In this document: positions 36,189 through 44,395 of the stretch, one piece after another
How positions within the stretch are numbered: position 1 is the first letter of the stretch
How the letters are laid out: each line of letters begins with the position of its first letter
Assembly: GCA_015055965.1 (NCBI GenBank)
Contig: SVHG01000008.1
Coordinates: forward strand, 1-64,000
DNA length: 64,000 bases
Reading direction: 5' to 3'
Origin: Clostridiales bacterium
GTDB lineage: Bacteria > Bacillota > Clostridia > Christensenellales > Borkfalkiaceae
Position numbers and translations under genes: made by a program
The notes under the pieces: generated by a model
What the model saw: only the letters and a program-made list of their open reading frames with translations
What the model was told of the DNA's origin: nothing
Database searches by the model: none

Positions 36189-36343
36189 ACATTTTTTCGC
36201 CATTTTTTAAAAAAATATTTTTATTTTTCACTTTTTTATTATAATTGTTTTTAAGCCTTTCTTTTACGCCTTTACCTTATTTTTACTAAAAACCTTCGTT
36301 TAAAGCATTTTTTACTTCTTATTGTTACTGCCGTTATGCAAAA

Positions 36344-36368
36344 AAACCGCGGTAAAAAACCGCGATTT
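36344..36368. terminator. terminator of the ferritin-like gene
   Basis: AAACCGCGG and CCGCGATTT pair around TAAAAAA, about 40 bp past the stop codon. Confidence 0.6.
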
Positions 36369-36380
36369 AGTTAAAAATAT

Positions 36381-36410
36381 AGCGATAATCGACTTATAGC
36401 CCCACTTTTA
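36381..36410 (-). repeat. dispersed CGATTA motif, copy
   Basis: On the minus strand AAAAGTGGGG then CTATAAGTCGATTATCGC. It overlaps the stop codon of the ferritin-like gene. Confidence 0.65.
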
Positions 36411-36908
36411 CAAATTTGGAAGCTCGTTAAACAACCTATAAAACTCTTCGTTTAAAAGCTTAACGTGGTGCTCTTCATCCATAGCAATACGTGTTAAAAG
36501 CTCCCTTAAGGTTTGGTTTTGAGTTTTATAAGCAAGCTCTAAATAAGCCCTTCTTGCATCTTCTTCGCCGTTTATATTAGCAGTTAAAAAGTCGCGAACG
36601 TCCTTTGAATAATTGGTATACCCGCAAGAAAAATAATTATACCGCCCTGCAAAAACGGGATCTGCGCCCAAAGTCATAAGCGCTTTACCAAGCCTTTCAC
36701 AATGCTCCATTTCAGTAATAGAAATACGTAAAAGAAGCTTTGCTAGCTGCGTATCATTACAAATAATTGACTGATAAATATAGCTTGTTATTGCAGTTAA
36801 TTCAGAAAATCTGCCCGCGTAAAGATCGTATAAATCTTCTATTTCACGCGCGCTTGCCTCCCCCGATATTTCAGGATAAGGCAAATTTAAATTATATTCC
36901 CCTTCCAT
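36408..36908 (-). CDS. ferritin-like diiron protein
   Basis: The ATG at 36908 is chosen over the in-frame TTG at 36914 because AAGGAAGGA lies 7 nt before it, giving 166 residues. It is a four-helix ferritin-like protein. Putative metal ligands sit at E37, E66 with H69 (EMEH), E115/E116 and E145-H148 (DEEHH). The rubrerythrin rubredoxin domain is absent. Such proteins handle iron or peroxide in anaerobes, and related ones occur in spore coats. The gene is monocistronic, and a terminator of the next gene lies 60 bp upstream. Confidence 0.8.
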   Translation of the reverse strand: MEGEYNLNLPYPEISGEASAREIEDLYDLYAGRFSELTAITSYIYQSIICNDTQLAKLLLRISITEMEHCERLGKALMTLGADPVFAGRYNYFSCGYTNYSKDVRDFLTANINGEEDARRAYLELAYKTQNQTLRELLTRIAMDEEHHVKLLNEEFYRLFNELPNL

Positions 36909-36967
36909 AAACAAATCCTTCCTTACTAATATACTCTTAAACTTAACCGTTTGTTAAAAGGAACAAA

Positions 36968-37006
36968 AAAAAATAAGCGCCAAAGCAATTAGCGCCTATT
37001 TTTTTT
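36968..37006. terminator. terminator of the 161-residue protein gene
   Basis: An A-run, AATAAGCGC, loop, GCGCCTATT, then T8. It lies 31 bp past the stop codon and is usable in both directions. Confidence 0.7.
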
Positions 37007-37036
37007 GTGTGTATGAGGAGTATCAGTAAAGAGCTT

Positions 37037-37522
37037 TTAATTTTCGCTTCTTAAAGGGAATGAGCAATTAACTTCGCCGTTAAAGGGAATATAATCACGC
37101 ACGCAAGAAGCAATAACGCGCGCTTTGTTTAATTGCCATTCTTTAAAACGCATATCCTTATTAATTAAATCCGCCGTGTTAGAATAGGTAATATCACTAC
37201 CGAATAGAACCATATTTTTAACCGCACAAATGCTTTTAGCAAATGCTAGCGAGTTCTTTTGATTTTTATTAGCCTTCTCATCTACGAATAAAACGTAAAA
37301 TATCTTACTGCCTGTAAATTCCGTGCGTCCCATAGTGATTAAGCTTTTAGCCTTGCAAAGCATAGAATAATCGGCTATTAAAAAATACGGTCTTTCAGAA
37401 AATAGAGCGGACGTATCCCCCACCGCTATTTTTTTAGTGGCGTCAAAAACCTCGTCCCCCGTGATTTCTTGAATATATTTGCAAAGATATTCATCCTTTT
37501 GCTTGGTATAATTTATTATCAT
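37037..37522 (-). CDS. conserved-looking protein of unknown function
   Basis: 161 residues, not recognised. It is soluble, with no signal peptide or helix. The alternating hydrophobic stretches (KIFYVLFVDE, NMVLFGSDITYS) suggest an alpha/beta fold. It is alone between two terminators. Codon use matches its neighbours, so I take it as a real gene. Confidence 0.65.
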   Translation of the reverse strand: MIINYTKQKDEYLCKYIQEITGDEVFDATKKIAVGDTSALFSERPYFLIADYSMLCKAKSLITMGRTEFTGSKIFYVLFVDEKANKNQKNSLAFAKSICAVKNMVLFGSDITYSNTADLINKDMRFKEWQLNKARVIASCVRDYIPFNGEVNCSFPLRSEN

Positions 37523-37700
37523 ATTTACCCCTTTGTTCTTTTAAGTTCACGTTTATTATAGCATACGAAGGTAAATTTAGCGTTAAAGTTTAGTTAAATT
37601 ACGGTAAACTTTAATTTTATACCCACAAAGTATTTTTTTAAAGAATACCTTAAAAGCAATATAATAAAAATCAAATAGCAAGGGTTATTGCATAAAAAAA

Positions 37701-37719
37701 GCCCCGCTAAAAGCGAGGC
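37701..37719 (-). terminator. gapA terminator
   Basis: On the minus strand GCCTCGC, loop TTTTA, GCGGGGC, then TTTTTTTATG, 18 bp past the gapA stop codon. Confidence 0.85.
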
Positions 37720-37736
37720 TTAATTTTACTTAATAA

Positions 37737-38786
37737 TTAGTTAAGTTCTGCAAAGTATTTGATGGTTCTAACCATTTGGCTGGTGTAAGAGTTTTCGTTA
37801 TCATACCAAGAAACAACTTGAACTTGAGTTTCATTAGTTTCAGGCATGTACTTAACCATGGTTTGAGTAGCATCAAATAAAGAACCGTAAGTGATACCGA
37901 TAACGTCTGAAGATACTAATTGTTCTTCGGTGTAACCGAATGAATCGTTAGCAGCAGCCTTCATAGCTTCGTTAACTTGTTCCTTAGTAACTTCGCCCTT
38001 AACAACAGCAACTAAAATAGTGGTTGAACCGGTGCAAACGGGAACACGTTGAGCAGAACCGATAAGCTTACCGTTAAGTTCAGGAATAACAAGACCGATT
38101 GCCTTTGCAGCGCCGGTAGAGTTGGGAACGATATTAACAGCAGCAGCACGTGCTCTTCTTAAGTCGCCCTTTCTGTGAGGTCCGTCAAGAACCATTTGGT
38201 CGCCGGTGTAAGCGTGAACGGTAGTCATGATACCGCTTTGGATTTCTGCAAGCTTGTTAAGAGTGTTAGCCATAGGAGCTAAGCAGTTGGTGGTGCAAGA
38301 TGCAGCAGAGATGATCTTGTCTTCAGCGGTAAGAGTTTTTTCGTTAACGCTGTAAACGATAGTGGGAAGATCGTTACCTGCAGGAGCAGAAATAACAACT
38401 TTCTTTGCGCCAGCCTTGATGTGAGCTTCAGCTTTAGCCTTAGAAGTGTAGAAACCGGTACATTCTAAAACAACGTCTACTCTGTTCTTCTTCCAGGGGC
38501 AGTTAGCTGCGTCCTTTTCAGCGTAGATATTGATCTTTTTGCCTTTAACGATAACAGCGCCCTTGGGTTGCTTGTCGCCAGCGCCTTCGTAAATTTCGTA
38601 AGAAACTTCGTCAGCGTATTTGTATCTGCCCTGAGCTGAATCGTACTTTAATAGGTGTGCTAGCATCTTTGCGTCGGTAAGATCGTTGATAGCTACTACT
38701 TCGTAGCCCTTAGCGTCAAACATTTGTCTGAAAGCAAGACGGCCAATACGACCGAAACCGTTGATAGCAACTCTAACTTTTGCCAT
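37737..38786 (-). CDS. gapA: glyceraldehyde-3-phosphate dehydrogenase
   Basis: 349-residue glycolytic enzyme converting glyceraldehyde-3-phosphate to 1,3-bisphosphoglycerate. NAD-binding GFGRIGR is at residues 10-16 and the catalytic Cys lies in [12 protein letters not shown] (first Cys after SAAS). HAYTGDQ, S-loop [20 protein letters not shown] and WYDNE are present. A GGAGGA site precedes the ATG. Transcribed alone from its own promoter (38888-38916) and terminated at 37701. Confidence 0.98.
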   Translation of the reverse strand: MAKVRVAINGFGRIGRLAFRQMFDAKGYEVVAINDLTDAKMLAHLLKYDSAQGRYKYADEVSYEIYEGAGDKQPKGAVIVKGKKINIYAEKDAANCPWKKNRVDVVLECTGFYTSKAKAEAHIKAGAKKVVISAPAGNDLPTIVYSVNEKTLTAEDKIISAASCTTNCLAPMANTLNKLAEIQSGIMTTVHAYTGDQMVLDGPHRKGDLRRARAAAVNIVPNSTGAAKAIGLVIPELNGKLIGSAQRVPVCTGSTTILVAVVKGEVTKEQVNEAMKAAANDSFGYTEEQLVSSDVIGITYGSLFDATQTMVKYMPETNETQVQVVSWYDNENSYTSQMVRTIKYFAELN

Positions 38787-38887
38787 TTTTTTTGTCCTCC
38801 AAAAAACTGAAAAATTTATTTTTTAAACTGAATTATACCGTGAGAAATTGTGGAAATTCTTTCAATTCCCCTCTCTCACCACCTGTA

Positions 38888-38916
38888 ATTATACACTTTT
38901 AGTTTTGTCAAGTCAA
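38888..38916 (-). promoter_or_regulatory. gapA promoter
   Basis: On the minus strand, TTGACT (38911-38916), 17 bp spacer and TATAAT (38888-38893). The 100 nt leader has no obvious structure. Confidence 0.75.
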
Positions 38917-39070
38917 ACCTTTTTTAGTCTTTTATTAAAAAGTTTGGTATTTTTATTATAAGATTTGCTAGCTTTTTTAATTTTTATAAGCTTTTTCCTT
39001 ATTATTTAATAATGAACTTTTGTTTTTAGTAATAACCGAATATTTTTAGTAACTGCAGTTAACTTTATAT

Positions 39071-39101
39071 CAATAAAAACGCCTGCAAATTCGCAAGCGT
39101 T
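39071..39101 (-). terminator. terminator after eda
   Basis: On the minus strand AACGC...GCGTT then TTTTATTG, 11 bp past the eda stop codon. Confidence 0.65.
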
Positions 39102-39111
39102 AGAATTATTT

Positions 39112-39768
39112 TTACTTTGCAGCTTTTACAGCAGATAAAAGAGCTTTTGCCTTATTGGTTACGTAATTAAAATCGCCCGCATTTATCGCCTTTAAGCTTA
39201 TAAGCTCGCTACCGATACCCGCGCCAATAGCGCCTGCTGAAATATATTCGCCAATATTATCACAGGTAACGCCGGCAAACGCCAATAAAGGTATATCGCC
39301 AAATGGGGCTTTTATAGCCTTAAAATAGCTAGGACCTAAAACGTTTGCAGGGAATATTTTAATAAAATCTGCACCCCATTGATGGGCGTTGCATATTTCT
39401 GTTGGTGAAAAAGCTCCACTTATAATGCACATTCCCTTTTGATTGCAAAATTCAATTACCTCTTTATTTACGTTGGGGGCAACTATGAATCTAGCGCCCG
39501 CTTTAAAGGCAAGCTCTGCCCTTGTTAAATTAGTGACCGTGCCTGCGCCGATAAACATTCTATCACCCGCAAAATCCACAGCTTTTTGAATTAATTCAAC
39601 CGTTTCGTTATCGTTAAGCCAACCAAAAGTGATTTCCGCAACCTTTAAACCGCCTAAATAAAGCGCATCTAAAAGCGGGGGGATATTCTTATCCTCTACC
39701 CCCCTAATTATAGCTATAACGCCTTGATCTTTAATTGTGGAAACAATTTGGCTTTTACAATTATTCAT
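39112..39768 (-). CDS. eda: KDPG/KHG aldolase
   Basis: 218-residue class I aldolase of the KDPG/KHG type, which cleaves 2-keto-3-deoxy-6-phosphogluconate to pyruvate and glyceraldehyde-3-phosphate. IAIIRG at the N-terminus, the GAGTV strand and the Schiff-base lysine in DFIKIFPA are intact. No 6-phosphogluconate dehydratase is in the window, so the source of its substrate is unclear. Uronate degradation elsewhere is possible. It lies 15 bp behind trxB, so likely the same transcript. Confidence 0.93.
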   Translation of the reverse strand: MNNCKSQIVSTIKDQGVIAIIRGVEDKNIPPLLDALYLGGLKVAEITFGWLNDNETVELIQKAVDFAGDRMFIGAGTVTNLTRAELAFKAGARFIVAPNVNKEVIEFCNQKGMCIISGAFSPTEICNAHQWGADFIKIFPANVLGPSYFKAIKAPFGDIPLLAFAGVTCDNIGEYISAGAIGAGIGSELISLKAINAGDFNYVTNKAKALLSAVKAAK

Positions 39769-39783
39769 TTTATCCTTTAAGAA

Positions 39784-40692
39784 TTACAGTTTATCTATAT
39801 AGTTACACGCAGAAATTGCAGCAATAGCTCCGTCTGATATAGCGGTTGTAAGCTGGCGCACCTTTTTAACCCTGCAATCCCCTGCAACGAAAAAGCCTTC
39901 CGTTTTGGTAGACATATCCTCGCCAGCAATAAAATATCCGTTATTATCAAGCTCGCTAAGCTCTTTAAACAAGCCGTTATCCGGCACTTGACCGATTGCA
40001 ACGAATACCCCGGGAACTTCTAAATTCTTAATTTCGCCAGTCGTTCTATCTTCATAAGAAACAGAATTAAGGGTGTTTTCGCCATTAAAGGCAACCGTTT
40101 GAGTGTTAGGCATGTGGATTATGTTTTCTTTAGAGCGAATAACGCGCTCTAACGCCTTATCGCCGAAGAATTTTTCCGTCCACGTTAAAATATACACCTT
40201 TTTACAAATATTTGCAAGCAAAATAGCGTACTGCATTGCAGTATTTCCGTCACCAATTAGAGCAACCTCTTTATCCTTATAAAAAGGACCGTCGCAAAGA
40301 GCGCAATAATAAACGCCTTTACCAAGCAATTCACGCTCGCCGGGAACGCCAATATGCTTATGCTTAACGCCAACCGCGGCAACCACGCTTTTAGCCTGAT
40401 ATTCGCCGTAATTAGTTTTTACGGTAAATACTCCATTTTCCTTGGTAACGGAAATAACCTTATCAAACTCAAACTCCGCGCCACGTTCTTCAATTTGCGT
40501 CATAAACTTATCGGCAAGCTCTTCACCGCTAATTTCCATAAAGGTCGGGAAGTTTTCTACCTTGGGTGAATTTACTATTTGACCACCAAAGGAATCCCCT
40601 TCAAAAATAGCAACCCTTTTGCCGTTTCTAAGCGCGTAAAGTGCGCAGTTCATACCTGCAACACCACCGCCAATTATTATAATATCATACAT
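39784..40692 (-). CDS. trxB: thioredoxin reductase
   Basis: 302-residue flavoprotein disulfide reductase. FAD motif GGGVAGMNCA (8-17), redox-active CALC (C130, C133), NAD(P) motif GDGNTA (147-152) and a second FAD stretch FVAGDCR near the C-terminus. The NADPH-binding loop lacks the usual HRR-type motif after GDGNTA (here LTWTEKF), so the electron donor might not be NADPH. It lies between nrdD and eda on the same strand. The reductase could recharge the glutaredoxin-like tail of NrdD. Confidence 0.93.
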   Translation of the reverse strand: MYDIIIIGGGVAGMNCALYALRNGKRVAIFEGDSFGGQIVNSPKVENFPTFMEISGEELADKFMTQIEERGAEFEFDKVISVTKENGVFTVKTNYGEYQAKSVVAAVGVKHKHIGVPGERELLGKGVYYCALCDGPFYKDKEVALIGDGNTAMQYAILLANICKKVYILTWTEKFFGDKALERVIRSKENIIHMPNTQTVAFNGENTLNSVSYEDRTTGEIKNLEVPGVFVAIGQVPDNGLFKELSELDNNGYFIAGEDMSTKTEGFFVAGDCRVKKVRQLTTAISDGAIAAISACNYIDKL

Positions 40693-40811
40693 ATTTATAC
40701 CTATTTATATCAACAAAGACCATTTGATGTTCCCAAAAAGTGATTTTTAATTACACCTTTAACACCTTTTAAAGTCTTTTACAATTTCTTTGTAAATTTG
40801 TTATTTAAATT

Positions 40812-40849
40812 AAGGCTCTACCACAGAAAAAATCCTTCGGCAGAGCCTT
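40812..40849. terminator. hairpin between nrdD and trxB
   Basis: AAGGCTCTaCC and GGcAGAGCCTT form a strong stem 11 bp past the nrdD stop codon. The T-run on the minus strand is poor (TTAATTTAAAT), so it may attenuate rather than fully end transcription into trxB. Confidence 0.6.
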
Positions 40850-40860
40850 AAAAATACAGT

Positions 40861-43245
40861 TTATCTTAAATTTTCGTCGTAGAATTTACGAATTTCGCCC
40901 TCTCCCCTGAAGATTTTAGCGCCGTCTGCAGTGGGAACTACTAAGGTGGGAGCGTTAGTTACGCCGTAAGCATTAACTAAATCAATATTTTCATAACAGT
41001 CAACGGTATCAAAATCAACGTTACCCTTGTTAAAAATCATCTTAATAGCTTTACATCTTGGACAAGTAGCGGTGGTAAATAAGGTCATTTTAGAAAGCTG
41101 AGGAGCGGTAGTGCTTTGAGCTTCACTTTCACACTCACAACCGCCGTTATTCACACCTTTGGGTTGATAATTGGGGTTATTAACGTCATAAAGCTTTCTT
41201 GCCTTGAATTCTTGTGCCTTACCTGCGTTCCAGTTTTGAACGGGACGGTAGTAACCGGTAATTCTGCTGTAAACCTCCGTTGCCTGACCGCATACGGGGC
41301 AAGTATAAAGCTCGCCTTTAATATAGCCGTGATCTTTACAAACTGAATAAGTGGGAGAAATAGTATAGTAAGGAAGCTCGTAATTTTCTGCAATCTTTCT
41401 AACAAGGTTAGCAGCAGACTTCCAGTCGGGCATTTTTTCGCCGATAAACGCATGGAATACCGTACCTGAAGTGTAAAGGGTTTGAAGCTGATCTTGAATA
41501 TCTAATGCAGAAAAAATATCTTCCGTATAGTCAACGGGTAAGTGTGAGCTGTTGGTGTAGTAAGGGGTTTCGCCCTCTTTTGCCGCAGTTATAATATCCG
41601 GGAATGCCTTAACGTCGTGTTTTGCCATTCTATAAGTGGTAGATTCTGCGGGAGTAGCTTCTAAGTTATATAAATCGCCGTACTGTTCTTGGTAGTCAGA
41701 AAGTCTTTCTCTCATGTGGTTAAGAACAGCTTTGGTAAATTCTTGAGCGGTTTTATCCGTTAAGTCCTTTCTAATCCAGTTAGCATTTAAGCACGCTTCG
41801 TTCATACCGATAAGACCAATTGTAGAGAAGTGGTTATTGAAAGTTCCTAAGTAACGCTTGGTGTAAGGATATAAGCCTTCGTCTAATAGCTTAGAAATAA
41901 CCGTTCTTTTAATTTTTAACGAGCGGGCTGAAATATCCATAAGTCTATCTAAGCGAGCGTAAAAATCAGCTTCATCCTTAGCTAAATATGCAATTCTAGG
42001 CATATTAATAGTAACAACACCAACAGAACCGGTGCTTTCACCGCTACCGAAGAAACCGCCTGATTTCTTACGTAATTCTCTTAAATCCAATCTTAAACGG
42101 CAGCACATACTTCTAATGTCGCTAGGCTCCATATCGCTGTTGATATAGTTACTAAAGTAAGGAGTACCGTACTTAGCAGTCATTTCAAAAAGAAGCTTGT
42201 TGTTTTCCGTTTCAGACCAGTCAAAGGTTTTGGTAATAGAGTAAGTGGGAATGGGATATTGGAAGCCTCGGCCGTTAGCGTCACCTTCAATCATGATTTC
42301 GATAAACGCCTTGTTTATCATATCCATTTCTGCCTTACAGTCCTTATACTTGAAATCCATTTCCTTACCGCCAACGATTGCAGGAAGCTCTGCTAAATCG
42401 GCAGGAACGGTCCAGTCTAACGTAATGTTAGAGAATGGAGCTTGCGTTCCCCAGCGACTGGGAGTGTTAACACCGTAAATAAAGGATTCTATGCACTTTT
42501 TAACTTGACTATAGGTTAAATTATCAACCTTTACGAAGGGTGCTAGATATGTATCGAATGAAGAAAATGCCTGCGCGCCTGCCCATTCGTTTTGCATAAT
42601 ACCTAAGAAGTTTACCATTTGGTTACATAAGGTAGATAAATGGCTTGCAGGTGAAGAGGTAATTTTGCCGGGAACACCGCCTAAGCCCTCTTTAATGAGC
42701 TGTTTTAAAGACCAACCTGCGCAGTAACCTGTAAGCATTGAAAGGTCGTGAATGTGAATTTCCGTATTTCTGTGCGCGTCTGCAATTTCTTGATCGTAAA
42801 TTTCGCTAAGCCAATAGTTAGCCGTTACCGCGCCGGAGTTACTTAAAATTAAACCGCCAACCGAATACGTAACGGTTGAATTTTCTTTAACACGCCAGTC
42901 AATAGAATTAACGTAACTGTTTACTATTTCCTTATAATCTATAATAGTAGACTTAATATTACGCATTTTTTCGTGGTTCTTGCGGTAAAGTATATAACAT
43001 TTTGCAACGTCAAAATAGCCGGATTCACTTAAAACCTTTTCTACGCTATCTTGAATTTGTTCAACTGCAATTCTACCTTTTTTTACCTTCTTCGCAAAGT
43101 CCGCGGTAACCTTAAGCGAAATAAAGTCTATTATATTCTCGTCATAATCCTTTTGAGTTGCTTCAAAAGCCTTCGTTATAGCAACTTTAATTTTTTCTAA
43201 ATCGAAATTAACAACGTTGCCATCTCTTTTAACAACTAAATACAT
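40861..43245 (-). CDS. nrdD: anaerobic ribonucleotide reductase with glutaredoxin-like tail
   Basis: 794-residue class III ribonucleotide triphosphate reductase. An ATP-cone (about 1-90) is followed by the glycyl-radical core. The C-terminal zinc site (C636, C649-x-x-C652) and the radical loop YRPVQNWNAGK (Gly about 675) are present. Unusually, residues about 715-794 form a fused thioredoxin-fold domain with CPRC (728-731) and the cis-proline block TNAPTLVV. This suggests thiol-driven rather than formate-driven reduction. The activase gene nrdG is not in the window. AAGGAGG precedes the ATG. NrdR boxes lie upstream. Confidence 0.95.
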   Translation of the reverse strand: MYLVVKRDGNVVNFDLEKIKVAITKAFEATQKDYDENIIDFISLKVTADFAKKVKKGRIAVEQIQDSVEKVLSESGYFDVAKCYILYRKNHEKMRNIKSTIIDYKEIVNSYVNSIDWRVKENSTVTYSVGGLILSNSGAVTANYWLSEIYDQEIADAHRNTEIHIHDLSMLTGYCAGWSLKQLIKEGLGGVPGKITSSPASHLSTLCNQMVNFLGIMQNEWAGAQAFSSFDTYLAPFVKVDNLTYSQVKKCIESFIYGVNTPSRWGTQAPFSNITLDWTVPADLAELPAIVGGKEMDFKYKDCKAEMDMINKAFIEIMIEGDANGRGFQYPIPTYSITKTFDWSETENNKLLFEMTAKYGTPYFSNYINSDMEPSDIRSMCCRLRLDLRELRKKSGGFFGSGESTGSVGVVTINMPRIAYLAKDEADFYARLDRLMDISARSLKIKRTVISKLLDEGLYPYTKRYLGTFNNHFSTIGLIGMNEACLNANWIRKDLTDKTAQEFTKAVLNHMRERLSDYQEQYGDLYNLEATPAESTTYRMAKHDVKAFPDIITAAKEGETPYYTNSSHLPVDYTEDIFSALDIQDQLQTLYTSGTVFHAFIGEKMPDWKSAANLVRKIAENYELPYYTISPTYSVCKDHGYIKGELYTCPVCGQATEVYSRITGYYRPVQNWNAGKAQEFKARKLYDVNNPNYQPKGVNNGGCECESEAQSTTAPQLSKMTLFTTATCPRCKAIKMIFNKGNVDFDTVDCYENIDLVNAYGVTNAPTLVVPTADGAKIFRGEGEIRKFYDENLR

Positions 43246-43480
43246 TTTTTCCTCCTTTTGTTTTTTAATTTTTTGTGATTATAACAGTAAACGCTAAACC
43301 CACCTTTTATGGGAAAGCAGTAAGTAAATCAAATTAAGCAAAACCCGCTTTTTAACCCGTTTTTTTTACCGTTTTACCAATTTAAGGGGTAAAAAAAACA
43401 GCCACGGTATAATAACTTATAATGGCGTTTTAGTGTTTTTTTTAGGGCTAGCAAATTATTGCTTTAACGATTGTGCCACT

Positions 43481-43509
43481 ATAATATCATAAGAAATTTG
43501 TCCTGTCAA
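43481..43509 (-). promoter_or_regulatory. nrdD promoter
   Basis: On the minus strand TTGACA (43504-43509), 17 bp spacer, TATTAT (43481-43486). The leader to the ATG is about 230 nt with no clear structure. Confidence 0.7.
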
Positions 43510-43525
43510 GCAAAATATGCGCCAA

Positions 43526-43574
43526 ATACAATATATTGTGTATGAATTTTTTTTCCACACACAATATGTTGTGT
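43526..43574. promoter_or_regulatory. tandem NrdR boxes upstream of nrdD
   Basis: ATACAATATATTGTGT (43526-43541) and ACACAATATGTTGTGT (43559-43574) both match the NrdR consensus and are 33 bp apart centre to centre, about three helical turns, the classic arrangement. They lie just upstream of the -35 box and predict dATP/ATP-responsive repression. Confidence 0.85.
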
Positions 43575-43786
43575 AATTATTCATTTTGTAAATATTTATT
43601 CAAAGCCAATTTTTTAACCAAAAAACAGTTTGCAATTGCTTTTAATCATTATAAACAACCCTTTTTTGCAAGCCCTTGAATACGCCGTGCAGAAGCCAAA
43701 GCAAAAAGTCGTTTTAAACTCAAAAAACATAGCGTTAAACTGTTTGTGAAATTATTCATTTTATGAATACTAAAATTTTTTATTCA

Positions 43787-43802
43787 CCACAAGATATTGT
43801 GT
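43787..43802. promoter_or_regulatory. third, solitary NrdR-like box
   Basis: CCACAAGATATTGTGT fits the NrdR consensus but sits about 220 bp further upstream without a partner. It could be a relic, or could serve looping. Confidence 0.45.
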
Positions 43803-43850
43803 TTGCATTTAACGCATTAGTTATTTCTTTTTTTTAAATCATATCCCCCA

Positions 43851-44190
43851 CTCGTTCCAAAGAAACAAAAACAAATACTCGTCATTCTGGAGCGTTAGCG
43901 ATAGAATCTCTTTTACGTAAGCAATCACGCATCTATGCGTGTATGTAATTGTTTACGTAGTAAACGTATGTAATCAGTCGCAGACTGTATGTCATCACAC
44001 CACGAGGTGTGTATATAATACGAGCCCACTTAATTCGCACGGGTGCGAACATCATTTTGCATTAGCAAAACATCATTTGCTTTAGCAATATCATTACGTT
44101 AGTTTTTAGACTCTATCACTTCGCTTTGCTCGTTCCAGAGTGACAAAAAACAAATACTCGTCATTCTGGAGCGTTAGCGATAGAATCTCT
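43851..44190. repeat. hairpin-ladder array 2 between 60 bp direct repeats
   Basis: A direct repeat containing ACAAATACTCGTCATTCTGG and AGCGTTAGCGATAGAATCTC occurs at 43851-43911 and 44129-44190. Between the copies lies a hairpin array: CACGCAT/ATGCGTG, GTTTACG/CGTAAAC-like, GTCGCAGAC, ACACC/GGTGT, CGCAC/GTGCG, TTTGC/GCAAA and TTGC/GCAA, separated by TATGTAAT-type spacers on the left and AACATCATT-type spacers on the right. A shorter relative of the direct repeat (GTCATTCCGAGCGGAA) follows at about 44203. No gene is supported. Confidence 0.7.
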
Positions 44191-44312
44191 AAATCATACT
44201 CAGTCATTCCGAGCGGAATAAAATGCAGTCGAAGAATCTCTTTATTCTAATTTACCGCTAAAAGCAAAAAAATAATTTGGCTTTAACTATTTGCTTAAAG
44301 GCTTAAAAAGCG

Positions 44313-44341
44313 TTGACAAATTATTTAATTATATATAAAAT
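44313..44341 (+). promoter_or_regulatory. glyS promoter
   Basis: TTGACA (44313-44318), 17 bp spacer, TAAAAT (44336-44341). The leader is only about 50 nt, too short for a T-box. Confidence 0.7.
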
Positions 44342-44395
44342 ATATAAGTAATATTTGCGCTTAAAATCCATTAAGCGTTAAAATAAGGAGATTTT

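Noticed and set aside
44241-44395. T-box leader for glyS
   Set aside because: The leader after the predicted promoter is only about 50 nt, without specifier stem, T-box sequence or terminator.
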